From NCBI RefSeq assembly GCF_001708405.1, contig NZ_CP012418.1:248001-312000 (forward strand): 64,000 nucleotides of DNA, in the 5' to 3' direction. Below the pieces are notes generated by a model, which saw only the letters and a list, made by a program, of their open reading frames with translations, did not search any database and was not told the DNA's origin. The translations under genes were made by a program, and so were the position numbers. The stretch comes from Kangiella sediminilitoris (lineage in GTDB: Bacteria; Pseudomonadota; Gammaproteobacteria; Enterobacterales; Kangiellaceae). Of the stretch, positions 9,090 through 18,674 are shown in pieces. Within the stretch, counting starts at the first letter, position 1. Each line of letters begins with the position of its first letter.

Positions 9090-10103
9090 CTAATTTAACG
9101 CACCGTTTATGATAAATGGTGTAAACCATTCCGTCTCATCAGTCTGGAGTTCGTCACCCAAGTGATTGATAAGGAAAATTGGCAGACGATGCTTATTAGC
9201 AAAAGCTATAGCCTTTTCTTTTCCCATAACCGTTAGAGCAGTGGCATAGGCATCGGCATACATATTGCTTTCATGGATAACGGAAACAGAGGTTAGGTTA
9301 TGAGTAACAGGGTGACCGGTTTTGGGATCGATAGTGTGTGAAAAGCGTAAGCCATCGACTTCAAAATAGTTACGGTAGTCACCAGAAGTAGCTATCGAAG
9401 TATCAGCAAGACCAATAATCAGCATTTGCTGTTGTTTCAGGTCAACTGGCTTCTCAATAGCAATTCGCCACACAGCGCCTGCAGGATTCACTCCCTTGGC
9501 TACCGTTTCACCACCTATTTCAACCAGGTAATTATAAACACCATATTGCTCTACTATAGTTGCAACCTGGTCAACACCATAACCTTTGGCAATGGCAGAT
9601 AAATTGATAGTAATAGCTGGAGTCTGTTTACTTATACACTGACTGTTATGATTGTAGTCGAGTTTATCGGTACCTACCTGCTGTAACAGTTGCTGGATTT
9701 CACTGTCCGATGGAACTTTTATGTCATATTCCTCTACATTAAATCCCCAGCGGGATATCAGTGGTCCAAGAGTAATATCGAATGCACCGTTGGTTTCAAG
9801 ATAAATCTGTTTGGCAGCAACTAGAACTTCCCACGTCCTATCAGAAAACTTAAAACAGGAGCTGTCCTTAAGTTGATTAAAGGTATTGATTTCACTATCA
9901 GGGATATAGGTAGACATCAGCTGGTTTATATCCTTCAATTCCTGCTCAATATCTTGGTACAGACTCTTGGTGTTAACGCCTTCTGACTGCACTATAACGC
10001 TATAAGTGGTCCCCATCGTACTGCCGGTAATTTTGGTATATTCAGGCTCTTCCGCGCAGGAGATGAGGAGCAGTAAAAGGAAGGATAATATCGATAAACG
10101 CAT
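9090..10103 (-). CDS. apbE: FAD:protein FMN transferase (lipoprotein)
   Basis: The 337-residue ApbE-family protein has a lipoprotein signal with lipobox LISC (Cys16). Family motifs include GSTMGTTYSV near the N-terminus, an INLSAIAKGYGVD segment, a VEIGGE segment and the C-terminal SHTIDPKTGHPV with the metal-binding region after it. It transfers FMN from FAD to threonines of target proteins. NqrB and NqrC, encoded just upstream, both carry the SGAT acceptor motif. It is separated from nqrF by a terminator hairpin, so its expression may be partly independent. Confidence 0.96.
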   Translation of the reverse strand: MRLSILSFLLLLLISCAEEPEYTKITGSTMGTTYSVIVQSEGVNTKSLYQDIEQELKDINQLMSTYIPDSEINTFNQLKDSSCFKFSDRTWEVLVAAKQIYLETNGAFDITLGPLISRWGFNVEEYDIKVPSDSEIQQLLQQVGTDKLDYNHNSQCISKQTPAITINLSAIAKGYGVDQVATIVEQYGVYNYLVEIGGETVAKGVNPAGAVWRIAIEKPVDLKQQQMLIIGLADTSIATSGDYRNYFEVDGLRFSHTIDPKTGHPVTHNLTSVSVIHESNMYADAYATALTVMGKEKAIAFANKHRLPIFLINHLGDELQTDETEWFTPFIINGALN

Positions 10104-10131
10104 AGGTATAACCTTGATAGTTAACGAATAT

Positions 10132-10155
10132 AAAAAAGGCGGCTCAAGGCCGCCT
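10132..10155 (-). terminator. Terminator after nqrF
   Basis: Reading the minus strand, AGGCGGC (10155-10149) pairs with GCCGCCT (10143-10137) and is followed by a run of six T (10137-10132). It lies between nqrF and apbE. Confidence 0.85.
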
Positions 10156-10177
10156 ATTTTAGAAGAGTTGCTGGTGA

Positions 10178-11404
10178 TTAGCCACCAAAGTCATCTAGCA
10201 AGATGTTTTCAGGCTCAACACCTAGATCTTCCAGCATTTTAATACAAGCTGCGTTCATCATTGGAGGTCCGCACATGTAGAACTCGCAATCTTCAGGAGC
10301 TGGATGATCTTTCAGATAGTTGTCATACAGGACATTATGGATAAAGCCCGTGTAACCTTCCCAGTTGTCTTCAGGAAGTGGATCTGAAAGGGCAACGTGC
10401 CATTCGAAGTTTTCGTTTTCTGCCGCAAGCATGTCGAAATCTTCTTCATAGAACATTTCGCGCTTACTACGGGCACCATACCAGAATGTTATCTTACGAT
10501 CAGTCTTGATACGGCGAAGCTGATCGAAGATATGCGAACGCATTGGAGCCATACCTGCACCACCGCCGATAAACACCATCTCTGCGTCGGTATCCTTCGC
10601 GAAAAACTCACCGTATGGACCAGAAATAGTTACTTTATCACCTTCTTTAAGGTTCCAGATATAAGAGGACATTTTACCTGCTGGCAAAGACATATCGCGA
10701 GGCGGAGGCGTTGCGATACGTACGTTAAGCATAATAATGCCTTCCTCTTCTGGGTAGTTGGCCATTGAGTAGGCACGAATCACTTCTTCTTTTGACTCAG
10801 CCTCAACGTCAAATAGGTTGAACTGTTCCCAATCCGAGCGATACTCTTCAGGAATATCGAACTCGCTATACTTAAGTTTATATGGTGGGCACTCAATCTG
10901 AATATAACCACCAGCTTTAAATGGAACACTCTCACCATCAGGAATACGAAGTACAAGCTCTTTAATGAAAGTAGCTTTGTTATCATTAGAGATAACCTCG
11001 CACTCCCATTTCTTAGTGCCAAATACTTCTTCTGGCACTTCGATCTTCAAATCCTGTTTAACTGCCACCTGGCACGATAAGCGATAACCCTCGGCTGCTT
11101 CACGCTTGGTAATATGGCCTTCCTCAGTTGGAAGGATTGAGCCACCACCCTCAGTAACTTTACAGATACACTGACCGCAAGTACCACCGCCACCACAAGC
11201 AGAGGATACAAAGATACCGTTATTAGCTAAAGCACCGAGCAATTTACCACCAGCTTCTGTAGTGATCGACTTTTCAGGATCCTCGTTGATTTCGATTGTA
11301 ACGTCACCAGTAGCTACCAATTGCTTACGGGCGAACAAAATCACCATCACCAATGCAAGGATAACTACGGTAAATAAGGCAACGCCTAGAATAATTTCAC
11401 TCAT
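10178..11404 (-). CDS. nqrF: Na+-NQR subunit F, NADH dehydrogenase flavoprotein
   Basis: The 408-residue subunit is the NADH entry point of the sodium pump. One N-terminal helix (about 4-24) is followed by a plant-type [2Fe-2S] domain with C70, C76, C79 and C111. A ferredoxin-reductase-like FAD and NADH domain ends the protein (RAYSMANYP for [15 protein letters not shown] and CGPPMM for NADH). Length matches Vibrio NqrF. It is the last gene of nqrABCDEF, 18 bases after nqrE. Confidence 0.98.
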   Translation of the reverse strand: MSEIILGVALFTVVILALVMVILFARKQLVATGDVTIEINEDPEKSITTEAGGKLLGALANNGIFVSSACGGGGTCGQCICKVTEGGGSILPTEEGHITKREAAEGYRLSCQVAVKQDLKIEVPEEVFGTKKWECEVISNDNKATFIKELVLRIPDGESVPFKAGGYIQIECPPYKLKYSEFDIPEEYRSDWEQFNLFDVEAESKEEVIRAYSMANYPEEEGIIMLNVRIATPPPRDMSLPAGKMSSYIWNLKEGDKVTISGPYGEFFAKDTDAEMVFIGGGAGMAPMRSHIFDQLRRIKTDRKITFWYGARSKREMFYEEDFDMLAAENENFEWHVALSDPLPEDNWEGYTGFIHNVLYDNYLKDHPAPEDCEFYMCGPPMMNAACIKMLEDLGVEPENILLDDFGG

Positions 11405-11422
11405 TAGTTGTTTCCTTATAAA

Positions 11423-12031
11423 TTACAATTTAATACCAGAGAACGACATGAAGCCGATTGCCATTAAGCCAACCGTAATAAAGGTTATGCCAAGGCCTCG
11501 AAGACCATCTGGTACGTCTGAATACTTCATTTTCTCACGAATACCGGCTAGCGCGGCGATCGCTAAGGCCCAACCGAAGCCAGAGCCCAAACCAAAGACA
11601 ACCGACTCAGGGAAGTTATAATCTCGCTCGACCATGAATAGTGAGCCACCCATGATGGCACAGTTCACGGTAATCAAGGGTAGGAAAATACCCAGTGATT
11701 GATAAAGCGCGGGGAAAAACTTATCCAAAGTCATTTCCAGTATCTGAACCAAGGCAGCGATAACACCGATATAAACGATTAAACCAAGGAAACTTAAGTC
11801 TGCTTCGGGGAAGCCCGCCCAAGCCAAGGCACCATCAGCAAGTAAGTAATGAACCAGTAGGTTGTTCACTGGAACTGTGATGGTTTGTACGATAATAACC
11901 GCAATACCAAGACCAATCGATGTCTGAACTTTCTTCGACACTGCCAAGAAAGTACACATTCCCAGAAGGAATGCTAACGCCATATTTTCTACGAAAACAG
12001 AGCGGATAAATAATGATAGATAATGTTCCAT
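11423..12031 (-). CDS. nqrE: Na+-NQR subunit E
   Basis: The 202-residue integral membrane protein has six hydrophobic helices and the GMCTFLAVS and [11 protein letters not shown] signatures of the NqrE/RnfA family. The cysteines C26 (GMCTF) and the one in VNCAIMG correspond to residues that ligand the intramembrane iron with NqrD. Its start overlaps the nqrD stop by one base, indicating translational coupling. Confidence 0.98.
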   Translation of the reverse strand: MEHYLSLFIRSVFVENMALAFLLGMCTFLAVSKKVQTSIGLGIAVIIVQTITVPVNNLLVHYLLADGALAWAGFPEADLSFLGLIVYIGVIAALVQILEMTLDKFFPALYQSLGIFLPLITVNCAIMGGSLFMVERDYNFPESVVFGLGSGFGWALAIAALAGIREKMKYSDVPDGLRGLGITFITVGLMAIGFMSFSGIKL

Positions 12032-12666
12032 TATTCGCTATCCTCCACTTGGTCTTTTTTCCAGGTGCGAAGCGCCCAGATTAATAAGCCAATAATAAAG
12101 AATGAACTCGCTGGAAGAACCAACATGCCGTTTGTTTCGTACCAGCCACCGTTAGCTGTTGACGGCAAAATGGTGTAACCCAGTAGCTCGCCAGAACCAA
12201 ATAGTTCACGAATAATACCAACAACGATAAGCAGTACCGAGTAACCAAGACCATTACCCAAACCATCCAGGAAGCTCATTACTGGACCATTTTTCATGGC
12301 ATAGGCTTCCGCTCGACCCATCACGATACAGTTGGTAATAATCAAGCCAACGAAAACCGATAACTGCTTAGATACTTCATAGGCGTAAGCCTTAAGTACC
12401 TGGTCAACCAGAATTACCAGTGAGGCAATGATGGTCATCTGAACGATAATACGAATGCTGGAAGGTATTTGTTTTCGAATCAAACTGATTAGAAAGTTCG
12501 AAAGTGCTACAACAGTGGTTAAAGCTAAGCTCATAACCAAAGCTGTTTCCAGTTTACTGGTTACCGCAAGCGCAGAGCAGATACCCAGTACCTGAAGTGC
12601 GATTGGGTTGTTATTAAAAATCGGTGAAAATAAGACCGATTTGGCTTCATGTTTATCAAATGCCAT
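12031..12666 (-). CDS. nqrD: Na+-NQR subunit D
   Basis: The 211-residue membrane subunit has six helices and shows the paired motifs GICSALAVT and [13 protein letters not shown] typical of NqrD/RnfE. The cysteines in these motifs contribute to the iron site shared with NqrE. It lies one base from nqrC and overlaps nqrE by one base, in the fixed nqr order. Length equals the family norm. Confidence 0.98.
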   Translation of the reverse strand: MAFDKHEAKSVLFSPIFNNNPIALQVLGICSALAVTSKLETALVMSLALTTVVALSNFLISLIRKQIPSSIRIIVQMTIIASLVILVDQVLKAYAYEVSKQLSVFVGLIITNCIVMGRAEAYAMKNGPVMSFLDGLGNGLGYSVLLIVVGIIRELFGSGELLGYTILPSTANGGWYETNGMLVLPASSFFIIGLLIWALRTWKKDQVEDSE

Positions 12667-12667
12667 C

Positions 12668-13429
12668 TTAAATTTCTCCCGCTCTTACTTTTGCTAAGAA
12701 TGGGCCAAAGCCATCCTCACCTAACCAATAGTGGAGTGTATTCTCAACACCATTACTGGTTAGCGTTGCTCCGGAAAGGCCATCAACCTGGTGCTCATTT
12801 TGTGCCGAACCTTTTACAAGTTTAATGATTGGCTCACCTTGCTCATTAAGAACTTTCTTATCAGGCCAAAGGGCACGCCATGATGGGTTTTCAATCTCGC
12901 CACCAAGACCGGCGGTCTCGCCCTGCTCGTAGTACTTGAAACCAACGACAGTGGTCGTATCTGGCTCTAATGCCAGGAAACCATACATGGTTGACCAGAG
13001 ACCGTATCCATGAACAGGAAGAATGACAGTGTCTAGCTTGTCGCCATCTTTAACGAAATAAACATTAGCCAGTTGAGAACGCTTTTTAATACCAGCAATA
13101 TCTTCTTTACCGGTTAGCACTTTGTTTGTATCCGGATCTTTGGCGAACTTACGTTGGTTGAAATCTTTTGGTGCTTCAACAATTTCACCTTCAGATAGGT
13201 CAACAACGTGAGTTTCGACTTGTTTAAATAGCTCTTCAACTTCAGCCTGGGTACCGCCTTGTTCAAGCAGACCAGCTGCAATCAAGATGTTACGTTTGCG
13301 GTCAAGCTCTTTGTTGAGTTCCTGCTGAGGTTTCAGCTGAATTGCAGCGAACGATACAACTACTGAGCAGACCAAGCTCAAAACCACGGCAACTATAATG
13401 GTTTTAATAGGACTTTCTTTCTTAGACAT
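12668..13429 (-). CDS. nqrC: Na+-NQR subunit C, covalent FMN protein
   Basis: The 253-residue protein has one N-terminal helix (about residues 9-30) and a periplasmic FMN-binding domain. The acceptor motif is [13 protein letters not shown] with Thr222 as the predicted phosphoester site, equivalent to Thr225 in Vibrio. It passes electrons within the sodium pump. Its start overlaps the nqrB stop by 8 bases. The apbE gene that would flavinylate it lies downstream of nqrF. Confidence 0.98.
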   Translation of the reverse strand: MSKKESPIKTIIVAVVLSLVCSVVVSFAAIQLKPQQELNKELDRKRNILIAAGLLEQGGTQAEVEELFKQVETHVVDLSEGEIVEAPKDFNQRKFAKDPDTNKVLTGKEDIAGIKKRSQLANVYFVKDGDKLDTVILPVHGYGLWSTMYGFLALEPDTTTVVGFKYYEQGETAGLGGEIENPSWRALWPDKKVLNEQGEPIIKLVKGSAQNEHQVDGLSGATLTSNGVENTLHYWLGEDGFGPFLAKVRAGEI

Positions 13430-14627
13430 GACGACGAGCCCTCCGTTTGATGTTCGCTTGAACCACGAAGTGGTCGATTAGTGGCGCAAAAAGATTTGCG
13501 AATAAAATAGCCAGCATCATACCTTCTGGGAATGCTGGATTAACAACACGAATCATTACGACCATGAAGCCAATCAAAGCACCGAAGATCCACTTACCTT
13601 TGTTGGTAAGAGCTGCTGATACCGGATCAGTAGCCATGAAGAACATACCGAACGCAAAACCACCTGTTACTAGGTGCCAGTACCAAGGCATTGCAAACAT
13701 AGAGTTAGACTCACTACCGATACCGTTAAGGATATAGCTTGTTGCAATCATACCCAGCAGTACACCCAGAACAATACGCCATGAAGCTATTCTCATGTAG
13801 ATAATGAATAGACCACCAAGGATAATCATCAGTGTCGATACTTCACCGATTGAGCCAGGGATACGGCCCATGAAAGCATCCCACCAGTTTGCATTAATGC
13901 TGTAGTCAGTAATAGAACCCGCCGCAGCAGCTGCTAGTGGAGTTGCGCCTGAGAAGCTATCTACAGCTGCCCATACGGTTTCACCAGAGATATCTGCTGG
14001 GTAAGCGAAGAACAGGAATGCACGACCCGCTAGAGCTGGGTTCATGAAGTTCTTGCCAGTTCCACCAAAAATTTCTTTTGCTACTACCACACCGAAAGAA
14101 ATACCAATGGCTACTTGCCACAATGGTATTTTCGCAGGAAGGATCAAAGCGAACAGGATCGAAGTGACGAAGAATCCCTCGTTGATCTCATGACCACGAA
14201 CCGATGCGAACAATACTTCCCAGAAGCCGCCGACGATGAAAGTAACGGCATAAATCGGGAGGAAGAAACAGGCACCGTAGAACATCAGACCTAAAACACC
14301 CGTTTCAGGAGTAATAGCTCCCCCCATAAATTGGAAGAAATCAACCTGCCACATGTCAGGTAAGCTCATGCCAGCCTGTAGGGCAACTTGAGCCTGGTAG
14401 CCAACGTTCCACATACCCCAGAACATGGCTGGGAAAGTAGCAAACCAAACCATGATCATGATTCGTTTCAGATCAATGTTGTCTCTTATGTGGGTTGTGC
14501 CCTTAGTGACATGACCTGGTGTGTAGAAAATAGTCGCTGCAGCTTCATATAGCGCATACCACTTTTCCCACTTACCGCCTTTCTCAAAATGCGGCTCGAT
14601 TTTTTCGATAAAATTCTTTAAACCCAT
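13422..14627 (-). CDS. nqrB: Na+-NQR subunit B, membrane channel subunit with covalent FMN
   Basis: About 401 residues form a multi-helix membrane protein with the FMN acceptor motif SFSGATPL (Thr229 from this start). The start chosen ([14 protein letters not shown]) matches the Vibrio NqrB N-terminus, and AGAAGG lies 9 bases upstream. Earlier in-frame starts at 14636 (ATG) and 14645 (TTG) would sit within the nqrA stop region. NqrB holds riboflavin and FMN and carries the sodium path. It is tightly coupled to nqrA, with one base between. Confidence 0.96.
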   Translation of the reverse strand: MGLKNFIEKIEPHFEKGGKWEKWYALYEAAATIFYTPGHVTKGTTHIRDNIDLKRIMIMVWFATFPAMFWGMWNVGYQAQVALQAGMSLPDMWQVDFFQFMGGAITPETGVLGLMFYGACFFLPIYAVTFIVGGFWEVLFASVRGHEINEGFFVTSILFALILPAKIPLWQVAIGISFGVVVAKEIFGGTGKNFMNPALAGRAFLFFAYPADISGETVWAAVDSFSGATPLAAAAAGSITDYSINANWWDAFMGRIPGSIGEVSTLMIILGGLFIIYMRIASWRIVLGVLLGMIATSYILNGIGSESNSMFAMPWYWHLVTGGFAFGMFFMATDPVSAALTNKGKWIFGALIGFMVVMIRVVNPAFPEGMMLAILFANLFAPLIDHFVVQANIKRRARRHV

Positions 14628-14628
14628 C

Positions 14629-15975
14629 TTAGCCATCCTTCTCAATCTTAGTCAGATTTTCTCGGAGAATTGAGCCGTACTCGTATTTGCCCGGGCAAAC
14701 GAAAGTACACAATGCAAGGTCTTCCTCGTCCAGCTCAAGACAGCCAAGTGCTTGTGCTGTATCTGTGTCACCAGAAACCAGTGCACGAATAAGCTGAGTT
14801 GGCAAAATATCCAAAGGTAAAACGCGCTCATAGTTACCGATAGGCATAATGGCACGAGCTGAACCACCTGTTGATGTGGTCATTTTGAATTTTTTGCTTG
14901 GGAAGATATGGCCCAAGAAAGCACGTGTAACAGAGAACTTGTCGCTACCAGGCATAGCCCAGCCGAAGAACTCTTTGTCACGACCTTCGAGGATAACCGT
15001 AACCTGATTATCATAACGACCGATAAATGCGCGAGAGTCGACTGCATGAGTACCATTCAGTACTGAGCCTGAAATTTGACGGCTGTCAGAGTCAACAATC
15101 TCATTTGTTAAAAGTTCATCAACGTTAGCGCCCATACGAGTGCGAACAAGACGAGGATTTTTAACTTCAGTCCCGCTAAGCGCGATGACTCGGTTAACAA
15201 ATAATTCACCATCGGTGAACAGGCGTCCTAGAGCGATGACGTCCTGATACCCCATATGCCAGACGAAGTTATCTGCCGCAGCTGGATATAGATGGTGGAT
15301 GTGAGTTCCAACAAGCCCCGCTGGATGTGGGCCTGTAAAACTTTCATAGCTCACTTTCGAGTTAGAAGACTGCTCAATAGCTGAGTCTACCTTAGTACCT
15401 ACGAAGACCTTCTCTTCGGCTAGCGTACTTAAAATAGCCAAGCCATTATTAAAGTCTGCGTTATGCTCCTGGATAACTACTTCAGGGTCAGCGGCTAGTG
15501 GATTCGTATCCATGGCGCTAACAAAAATAGCTTTGGTTGTGGAGTCAATGGCAGGAACTTTTGAATATGGACGAGTGCGCAGTCCTGTCCACATACCAGA
15601 GTCAACCATCTGATCAACAACGGCTTGTCGATCCAGTTGTGCAAGCTGATCGGCTGGGTATTTATTAAACTCTACCGATTCCTCCTGGTCGGCGATTTCT
15701 ACGACGACTGAGAGTAATTTTCGCTTTGCCCCACGGTTGATTGCGGAAACAGTACCGGCTGCTGGAGCGGTATATTTCACTCCCGGTGTTTTCTTATCCT
15801 CGAAGATGAGCTGGCCTTTTTTTACAACATCACCGACCTGTACGTGCATCGTCGGTTTCATGCCAACATAATCTTCGCCTAAGATGGCGACGGTTTTGAC
15901 CGTAGCACCAGTTGAGATCGTTTGCTCTGGCTTTCCTTCTAAAGGAAGATCCAGGCCTTTTTTAATCTTAATCAT
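14629..15975 (-). CDS. nqrA: Na+-NQR subunit A
   Basis: The 448-residue soluble subunit starts with the family sequence [18 protein letters not shown]. It contains a biotinyl/lipoyl-like segment near residues 35-75 ([26 protein letters not shown]) and an SLBB-like region. It has no redox cofactor and stabilises the complex at the cytoplasmic face. It is the first gene of the operon. The 419-base gap upstream should hold the operon promoter. Confidence 0.98.
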   Translation of the reverse strand: MIKIKKGLDLPLEGKPEQTISTGATVKTVAILGEDYVGMKPTMHVQVGDVVKKGQLIFEDKKTPGVKYTAPAAGTVSAINRGAKRKLLSVVVEIADQEESVEFNKYPADQLAQLDRQAVVDQMVDSGMWTGLRTRPYSKVPAIDSTTKAIFVSAMDTNPLAADPEVVIQEHNADFNNGLAILSTLAEEKVFVGTKVDSAIEQSSNSKVSYESFTGPHPAGLVGTHIHHLYPAAADNFVWHMGYQDVIALGRLFTDGELFVNRVIALSGTEVKNPRLVRTRMGANVDELLTNEIVDSDSRQISGSVLNGTHAVDSRAFIGRYDNQVTVILEGRDKEFFGWAMPGSDKFSVTRAFLGHIFPSKKFKMTTSTGGSARAIMPIGNYERVLPLDILPTQLIRALVSGDTDTAQALGCLELDEEDLALCTFVCPGKYEYGSILRENLTKIEKDG

Positions 15976-16123
15976 AGGTCGCTACTTTACATTTACCTAG
16001 TGGTTGTCACTTCAATAATTGCAATATGTGAATTTCCCAAAAACAAAAACCTGGTGTGCAGTGTACTGCAACCAGTCTAACTATTTGTTTTTTGGTATTC
16101 TTCCATTACAATCGCTCTAAATA

Positions 16124-16149
16124 AAGGTCAAAAAATAATCAATGACCTT
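16124..16149. promoter_or_regulatory. Inverted repeat in the nqr leader, possible operator
   Basis: AAGGTCA (16124-16130) and TGACCTT (16143-16149) are perfect inverted arms 12 bases apart. They lie just downstream of the likely minus-strand -10, so they would fall at the start of the nqr transcript. The spacing suits a dimeric regulator; no specific factor is recognised. Confidence 0.4.
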
Positions 16150-16160
16150 AAACGGCGCGT

Positions 16161-16166
16161 ATTATA
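16161..16166 (-). promoter_or_regulatory. Likely -10 element for nqrABCDEF
   Basis: On the minus strand these bases read TATAAT, about 186 bases upstream of nqrA. No good -35 hexamer is visible 16-18 bases further upstream, so it may need an activator. Transcription would start near 16154. Confidence 0.35.
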
Positions 16167-16394
16167 CTTGGATCACCCCCGTAAGATCCATGCTTTTCGG
16201 GATAAAACACATTAATCCACTGAAAATGCACGGTTCTTGTGCATCAAAGCTTGTGTTCAAGCCAAGCCTCAGTTAATATTTGCGCCCTTTTGTAAAAAGG
16301 AGGGGTGCGCTGTTGCCTGACGTAAGTGTCGAAGACATCTTAGTTAATGGTATCAGGGGGCCCTGGACATAAAGTAAAGATTTAGAGGTGGGGT

Positions 16395-17162
16395 GTGCGA
16401 AAAACACTGATAGCTGGAAACTGGAAAATGCATGGCAGCCAAGATTCCATTAAGGACTTACTTAACGGTATTACAGGCCAGCTGGATGCATCAATGGACA
16501 GCGATATTTTAGTGTGTCCTCCTACTATTTATATAGATAGCGTTAAAAAACAGCTGGAGAATGCTCCCGTTGCAGTTGGTGCACAGAATGTATCTGAGCA
16601 GGACCAGGGCGCTTTCACTGGCGAGGTCAGTGGTGACATGCTCAGGGATTTTGGCGTGGAATATGTGCTTGTTGGCCATTCCGAACGCCGCAGTCTATTT
16701 AATGAGTCTGACGAAATCGTTGCTAAGAAGTTCGCGAAGGCTCTAGAGCATGGGATAAAACCTGTTCTTTGTATCGGCGAAACACTTGAACAGCGAGAAA
16801 ATGGCACCACTATGGCTGTTATAAAGCAGCAGATTGATGCGGTGATTGATTTTTATGGTGATCGCGACGTTGCTTTAGATAAGATTAGCCAGGCCGTTAT
16901 AGCTTATGAACCGGTTTGGGCAATTGGTACTGGAATGACAGCAACGCCAGAGCAGGCGCAGGACGTTCATTCGTCTATTCGCAACTATCTGGCTGAAACA
17001 AGTCAGGATACAGCTGACAAAATACAAATTTTATATGGTGGTAGCATGAAGGCGTCAAACGCTGAACAGCTACTGGCTCAACGAGATATCGATGGCGGAC
17101 TGATTGGGGGAGCTTCCCTGAAAGCCGACGAGTTTATCGCAATTTGCAAAAAAGCAGGTTAA
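16395..17162 (+). CDS. tpiA: Triosephosphate isomerase
   Basis: The 255-residue TIM-barrel enzyme interconverts dihydroxyacetone phosphate and glyceraldehyde-3-phosphate. Catalytic residues are K11 (AGNWKMHG), H95 (VGHSERR) and E172 (AYEPVWAIGTG), and the phosphate loop GGSMKASN and GGASL are present. GTG is the start, preceded by GAGGTGG at 16385-16391. It is 4 bases before secG, and tpiA-secG-tRNA-Leu is a common gammaproteobacterial order. Confidence 0.98.
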   Translation: MRKTLIAGNWKMHGSQDSIKDLLNGITGQLDASMDSDILVCPPTIYIDSVKKQLENAPVAVGAQNVSEQDQGAFTGEVSGDMLRDFGVEYVLVGHSERRSLFNESDEIVAKKFAKALEHGIKPVLCIGETLEQRENGTTMAVIKQQIDAVIDFYGDRDVALDKISQAVIAYEPVWAIGTGMTATPEQAQDVHSSIRNYLAETSQDTADKIQILYGGSMKASNAEQLLAQRDIDGGLIGGASLKADEFIAICKKAG

Positions 17163-17166
17163 GACT

Positions 17167-17682
17167 ATGGAATTATTTTTAATGATTAGCTTGTTAGTAG
17201 TCGCATTACTACTGATTGGTGTTATCTTAATCCAACAAGGTAAAGGTGCTGAAATGGGCGCTTCATTTGGTGCTGGTGCTTCAAATACCTTGTTTGGTGC
17301 TCCGGGCTCGGGTAACTTTTTGACTAAAAGTACAACCGTGCTTGCGATTGTATTTTTTGCTATTGCTTTGGCGATTGGTGCTCTGAACTCGCATGAGACA
17401 GCAAATAAGTCGAGTTTACTGGATGATGTTGATCAGACTGAACAAGGCGCAGCGGTAGAGTCTTCAGAAATCCCAGCGGAAACAAACGAAGCTATTAGCA
17501 CTGAAATTCCAGCCGAAGCCAATGATGAAATTAGCGCGGAAATCCCTACAGAAGAACAAGCTTCTGATGAAATTGCTGAGTCCATTGATGCTGCCGCTGA
17601 AGCAGCAGCTTCTGCCGATGAAGTAAAGGATGACGCAGAAGAGGGCGCCAAAGACGAAGATAAAGGCGACGACAAGCAGTAA
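17167..17682 (+). CDS. secG: Protein translocase subunit SecG with a long acidic tail
   Basis: The first 75 or so residues are a normal SecG: two membrane helices around the conserved cytoplasmic loop (ILIQQGKGAEMGASFGAGASNTLFG). SecG assists SecYE during export. The protein is 171 residues, about 60 more than E. coli SecG. The extra C-terminus is rich in Glu, Asp and Ala with an approximate repeat (EIPAETNEAIS, EIPAEANDEIS, EIPTEEQASDEI). The tail should lie on one face of the membrane as an acidic unstructured segment. It is cotranscribed with tpiA and probably with tRNA-Leu. Confidence 0.95.
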   Translation: MELFLMISLLVVALLLIGVILIQQGKGAEMGASFGAGASNTLFGAPGSGNFLTKSTTVLAIVFFAIALAIGALNSHETANKSSLLDDVDQTEQGAAVESSEIPAETNEAISTEIPAEANDEISAEIPTEEQASDEIAESIDAAAEAAASADEVKDDAEEGAKDEDKGDDKQ

Positions 17683-17693
17683 ATTCTGAAAAA

Positions 17694-17779
17694 GCTCAGG
17701 TGGTGGAATTGGTAGACACGCTATCTTGAGGGGGTAGTGGCCGTAGGCCGTGCGGGTTCAAGTCCCGCTCTGAGCACCA
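17694..17779 (+). tRNA. tRNA-Leu (anticodon GAG)
   Basis: The 86-base class II tRNA has acceptor arms GCTCAGG and TCTGAGC, the anticodon loop TTGAGGG with GAG at 17728-17730, a long variable arm and the T-loop GGTTCAAGTCC. The 3' CCA is encoded. It decodes CUC and CUU. It follows secG by 11 bases, a conserved location, and is followed by a terminator. Confidence 0.97.
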
Positions 17780-17784
17780 AACAT

Positions 17785-17820
17785 AAAACGACTGTTGCGT
17801 AAGTAGCGGTCGTTTTTTTT
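17785..17820 (+). terminator. Terminator after tRNA-Leu
   Basis: Arms AAAACGACTG and CGGTCGTTTT pair (one G-T) around a loop and run into a stretch of T ending at 17820. It ends the tpiA-secG-tRNA unit. Confidence 0.88.
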
Positions 17821-18209
17821 TGCTTGATTCCAGCAGGGGTAAGGGTTATTGGAAGAACATTAATGGATAGGCTTTAGAAAGGTCGTTGAAAGTTTAGAAT
17901 TTGGCCCCGTAAACAGGAATATAGTCTACTCCTTTTAACCTCTGGTGTTTTAATATAAAAAGATAAAAATGTTATAAAATCTGACAAAAATTTGTTTAAT
18001 AGACGTTGATTTCTTTTACATAATTTATGAAAAAAATCCGAATTTTTTATTTATTATTGCTTGTTTGGATAGTGAGTCCCAACTCAAGAAGAATCAGGTG
18101 GTGGGCCTAGAGAATCGGGTATTTTCTTTTGCTAGAATATAAATCTCCAGTATGTTGCGCGTCAACGAGGGTCGCGCTTGTGTTTGGTTTTTTGCAAGAG
18201 GATTTGCTC
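17821..18209. other. AT-rich non-coding gap
   Basis: About 390 bases without a credible gene. The part at 17940-18060 is very AT-rich with several A and T tracts. The only signal I can support is the extended -10 element at 18130-18138, ahead of a small membrane-protein gene. Confidence 0.5.
18130..18138 (+). promoter_or_regulatory. Extended -10 promoter for the first small membrane protein
   Basis: TGCTAGAAT is a TGn-extended -10 about 72 bases before the ATG at 18210. No clear -35 is visible, as is common for extended -10 promoters. The AT-rich stretch upstream could act as an UP element. Confidence 0.4.
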
Positions 18210-18335
18210 ATGAAACAGACTATTACCCCGAAAAAAGTGCATCAGCATGATGCGGAAGAAATCTTTCTCGATACCTGTAAAGTGATTGTGGCTTTACTGC
18301 TCATAGGAGCGCTTGGATTTTCATTCTTCTTATAA
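18210..18335 (+). CDS. Small single-helix membrane protein A (41 residues), unrecognised family
   Basis: The ATG is preceded by AAGAGGA (18196-18202) at good spacing. The product has a short charged N-terminus (MKQTITPKKVHQHDAEE) and then FLDTCK followed by one hydrophobic helix of about 19 residues ending at the stop. Its C-terminal half matches the 43-residue protein encoded at 20702-20833: D-A, F, D, C, V, V-A-L, L-I-G are shared in register. The two genes flank an Omp85-type gene on the same strand. An upstream TTG at 18129 would add 27 unlikely residues. I do not recognise the family. A tail-anchored inner-membrane role is inferred only. Confidence 0.7.
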   Translation: MKQTITPKKVHQHDAEEIFLDTCKVIVALLLIGALGFSFFL

Positions 18336-18345
18336 ATACATATGA

Positions 18346-18397
18346 GGTATCGCAGCTTACCGTTGGGGAGTTGTGATACCGAATATGTCCTATTTTT
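18346..18397 (+). terminator. Hairpin after small protein A, possible terminator
   Basis: GGTATCGCAGCT (18346-18357) and AGTTGTGATACC (18369-18380) pair over 12 positions with two G-T pairs. A run of six T follows only after 12 further bases, so termination is possible but not certain. Confidence 0.4.
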
Positions 18398-18515
18398 TGA
18401 ATCATCTTGGTGGGATGAGGGGGGATCCTGCATTTCAGCTTACAGTTCAATCAGAACATAAGTAGTTAAAAACCAGAATTCTTACTTCTCTAATTTTCGA
18501 ACGATCCTTTTCCTA

Positions 18516-18674
18516 AGGCAGCTGAAAAATTAACACTAAAATTCACATATAGGCTGCCTGAACCTTCAGGTCTGGAAGTCGCATATCTCAAAACATCCAT
18601 AATAGCTCATGCCAGGCAGGTTTAGGTGCAATGAGTGGTATTGAGTGTAGAAACCTTTCGAAGGCTCCACTCAA
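18516..18674. other. Structured intergenic segment, possible non-coding RNA
   Basis: Within the 576-base gap before the Omp85-type gene, several self-complementary elements are clustered. AGGCAGC (18516-18522) pairs with GCTGCCT (18553-18559). CCTGA and TCAGG (18557-18570) form a tight hairpin. TTGAGTG (18641-18647) pairs with CACTCAA (18668-18674), enclosing CCTT-TCG-AAGG (18654-18664). No open reading frame, known riboswitch or tRNA is seen. This could be a leader RNA or small RNA; the evidence is pattern only. Confidence 0.35.

Larger units (their letters stand above)
15976..16394. other. Divergent intergenic region between nqrA and tpiA
   Basis: This 419-base gap contains no convincing coding sequence. 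It holds control signals for both directions: a minus-strand TATAAT, a 7-bp inverted repeat at 16124-16149, and a hairpin-prone segment at 16288-16302 (CCTTTT...AAAAAGG). The tpiA ribosome-binding site is at its right end. Confidence 0.6.

Noticed and set aside
17694-17779. tRNA-Leu next to an AT-rich gap as a possible integration (att) site
   Set aside because: I found no repeated copy of the tRNA 3' end downstream and no integrase gene in the window.
17940-18060. Very AT-rich stretch as a possible replication origin
   Set aside because: No DnaA boxes, iterons or replication gene are seen; it is more likely promoter-proximal or neutral sequence.
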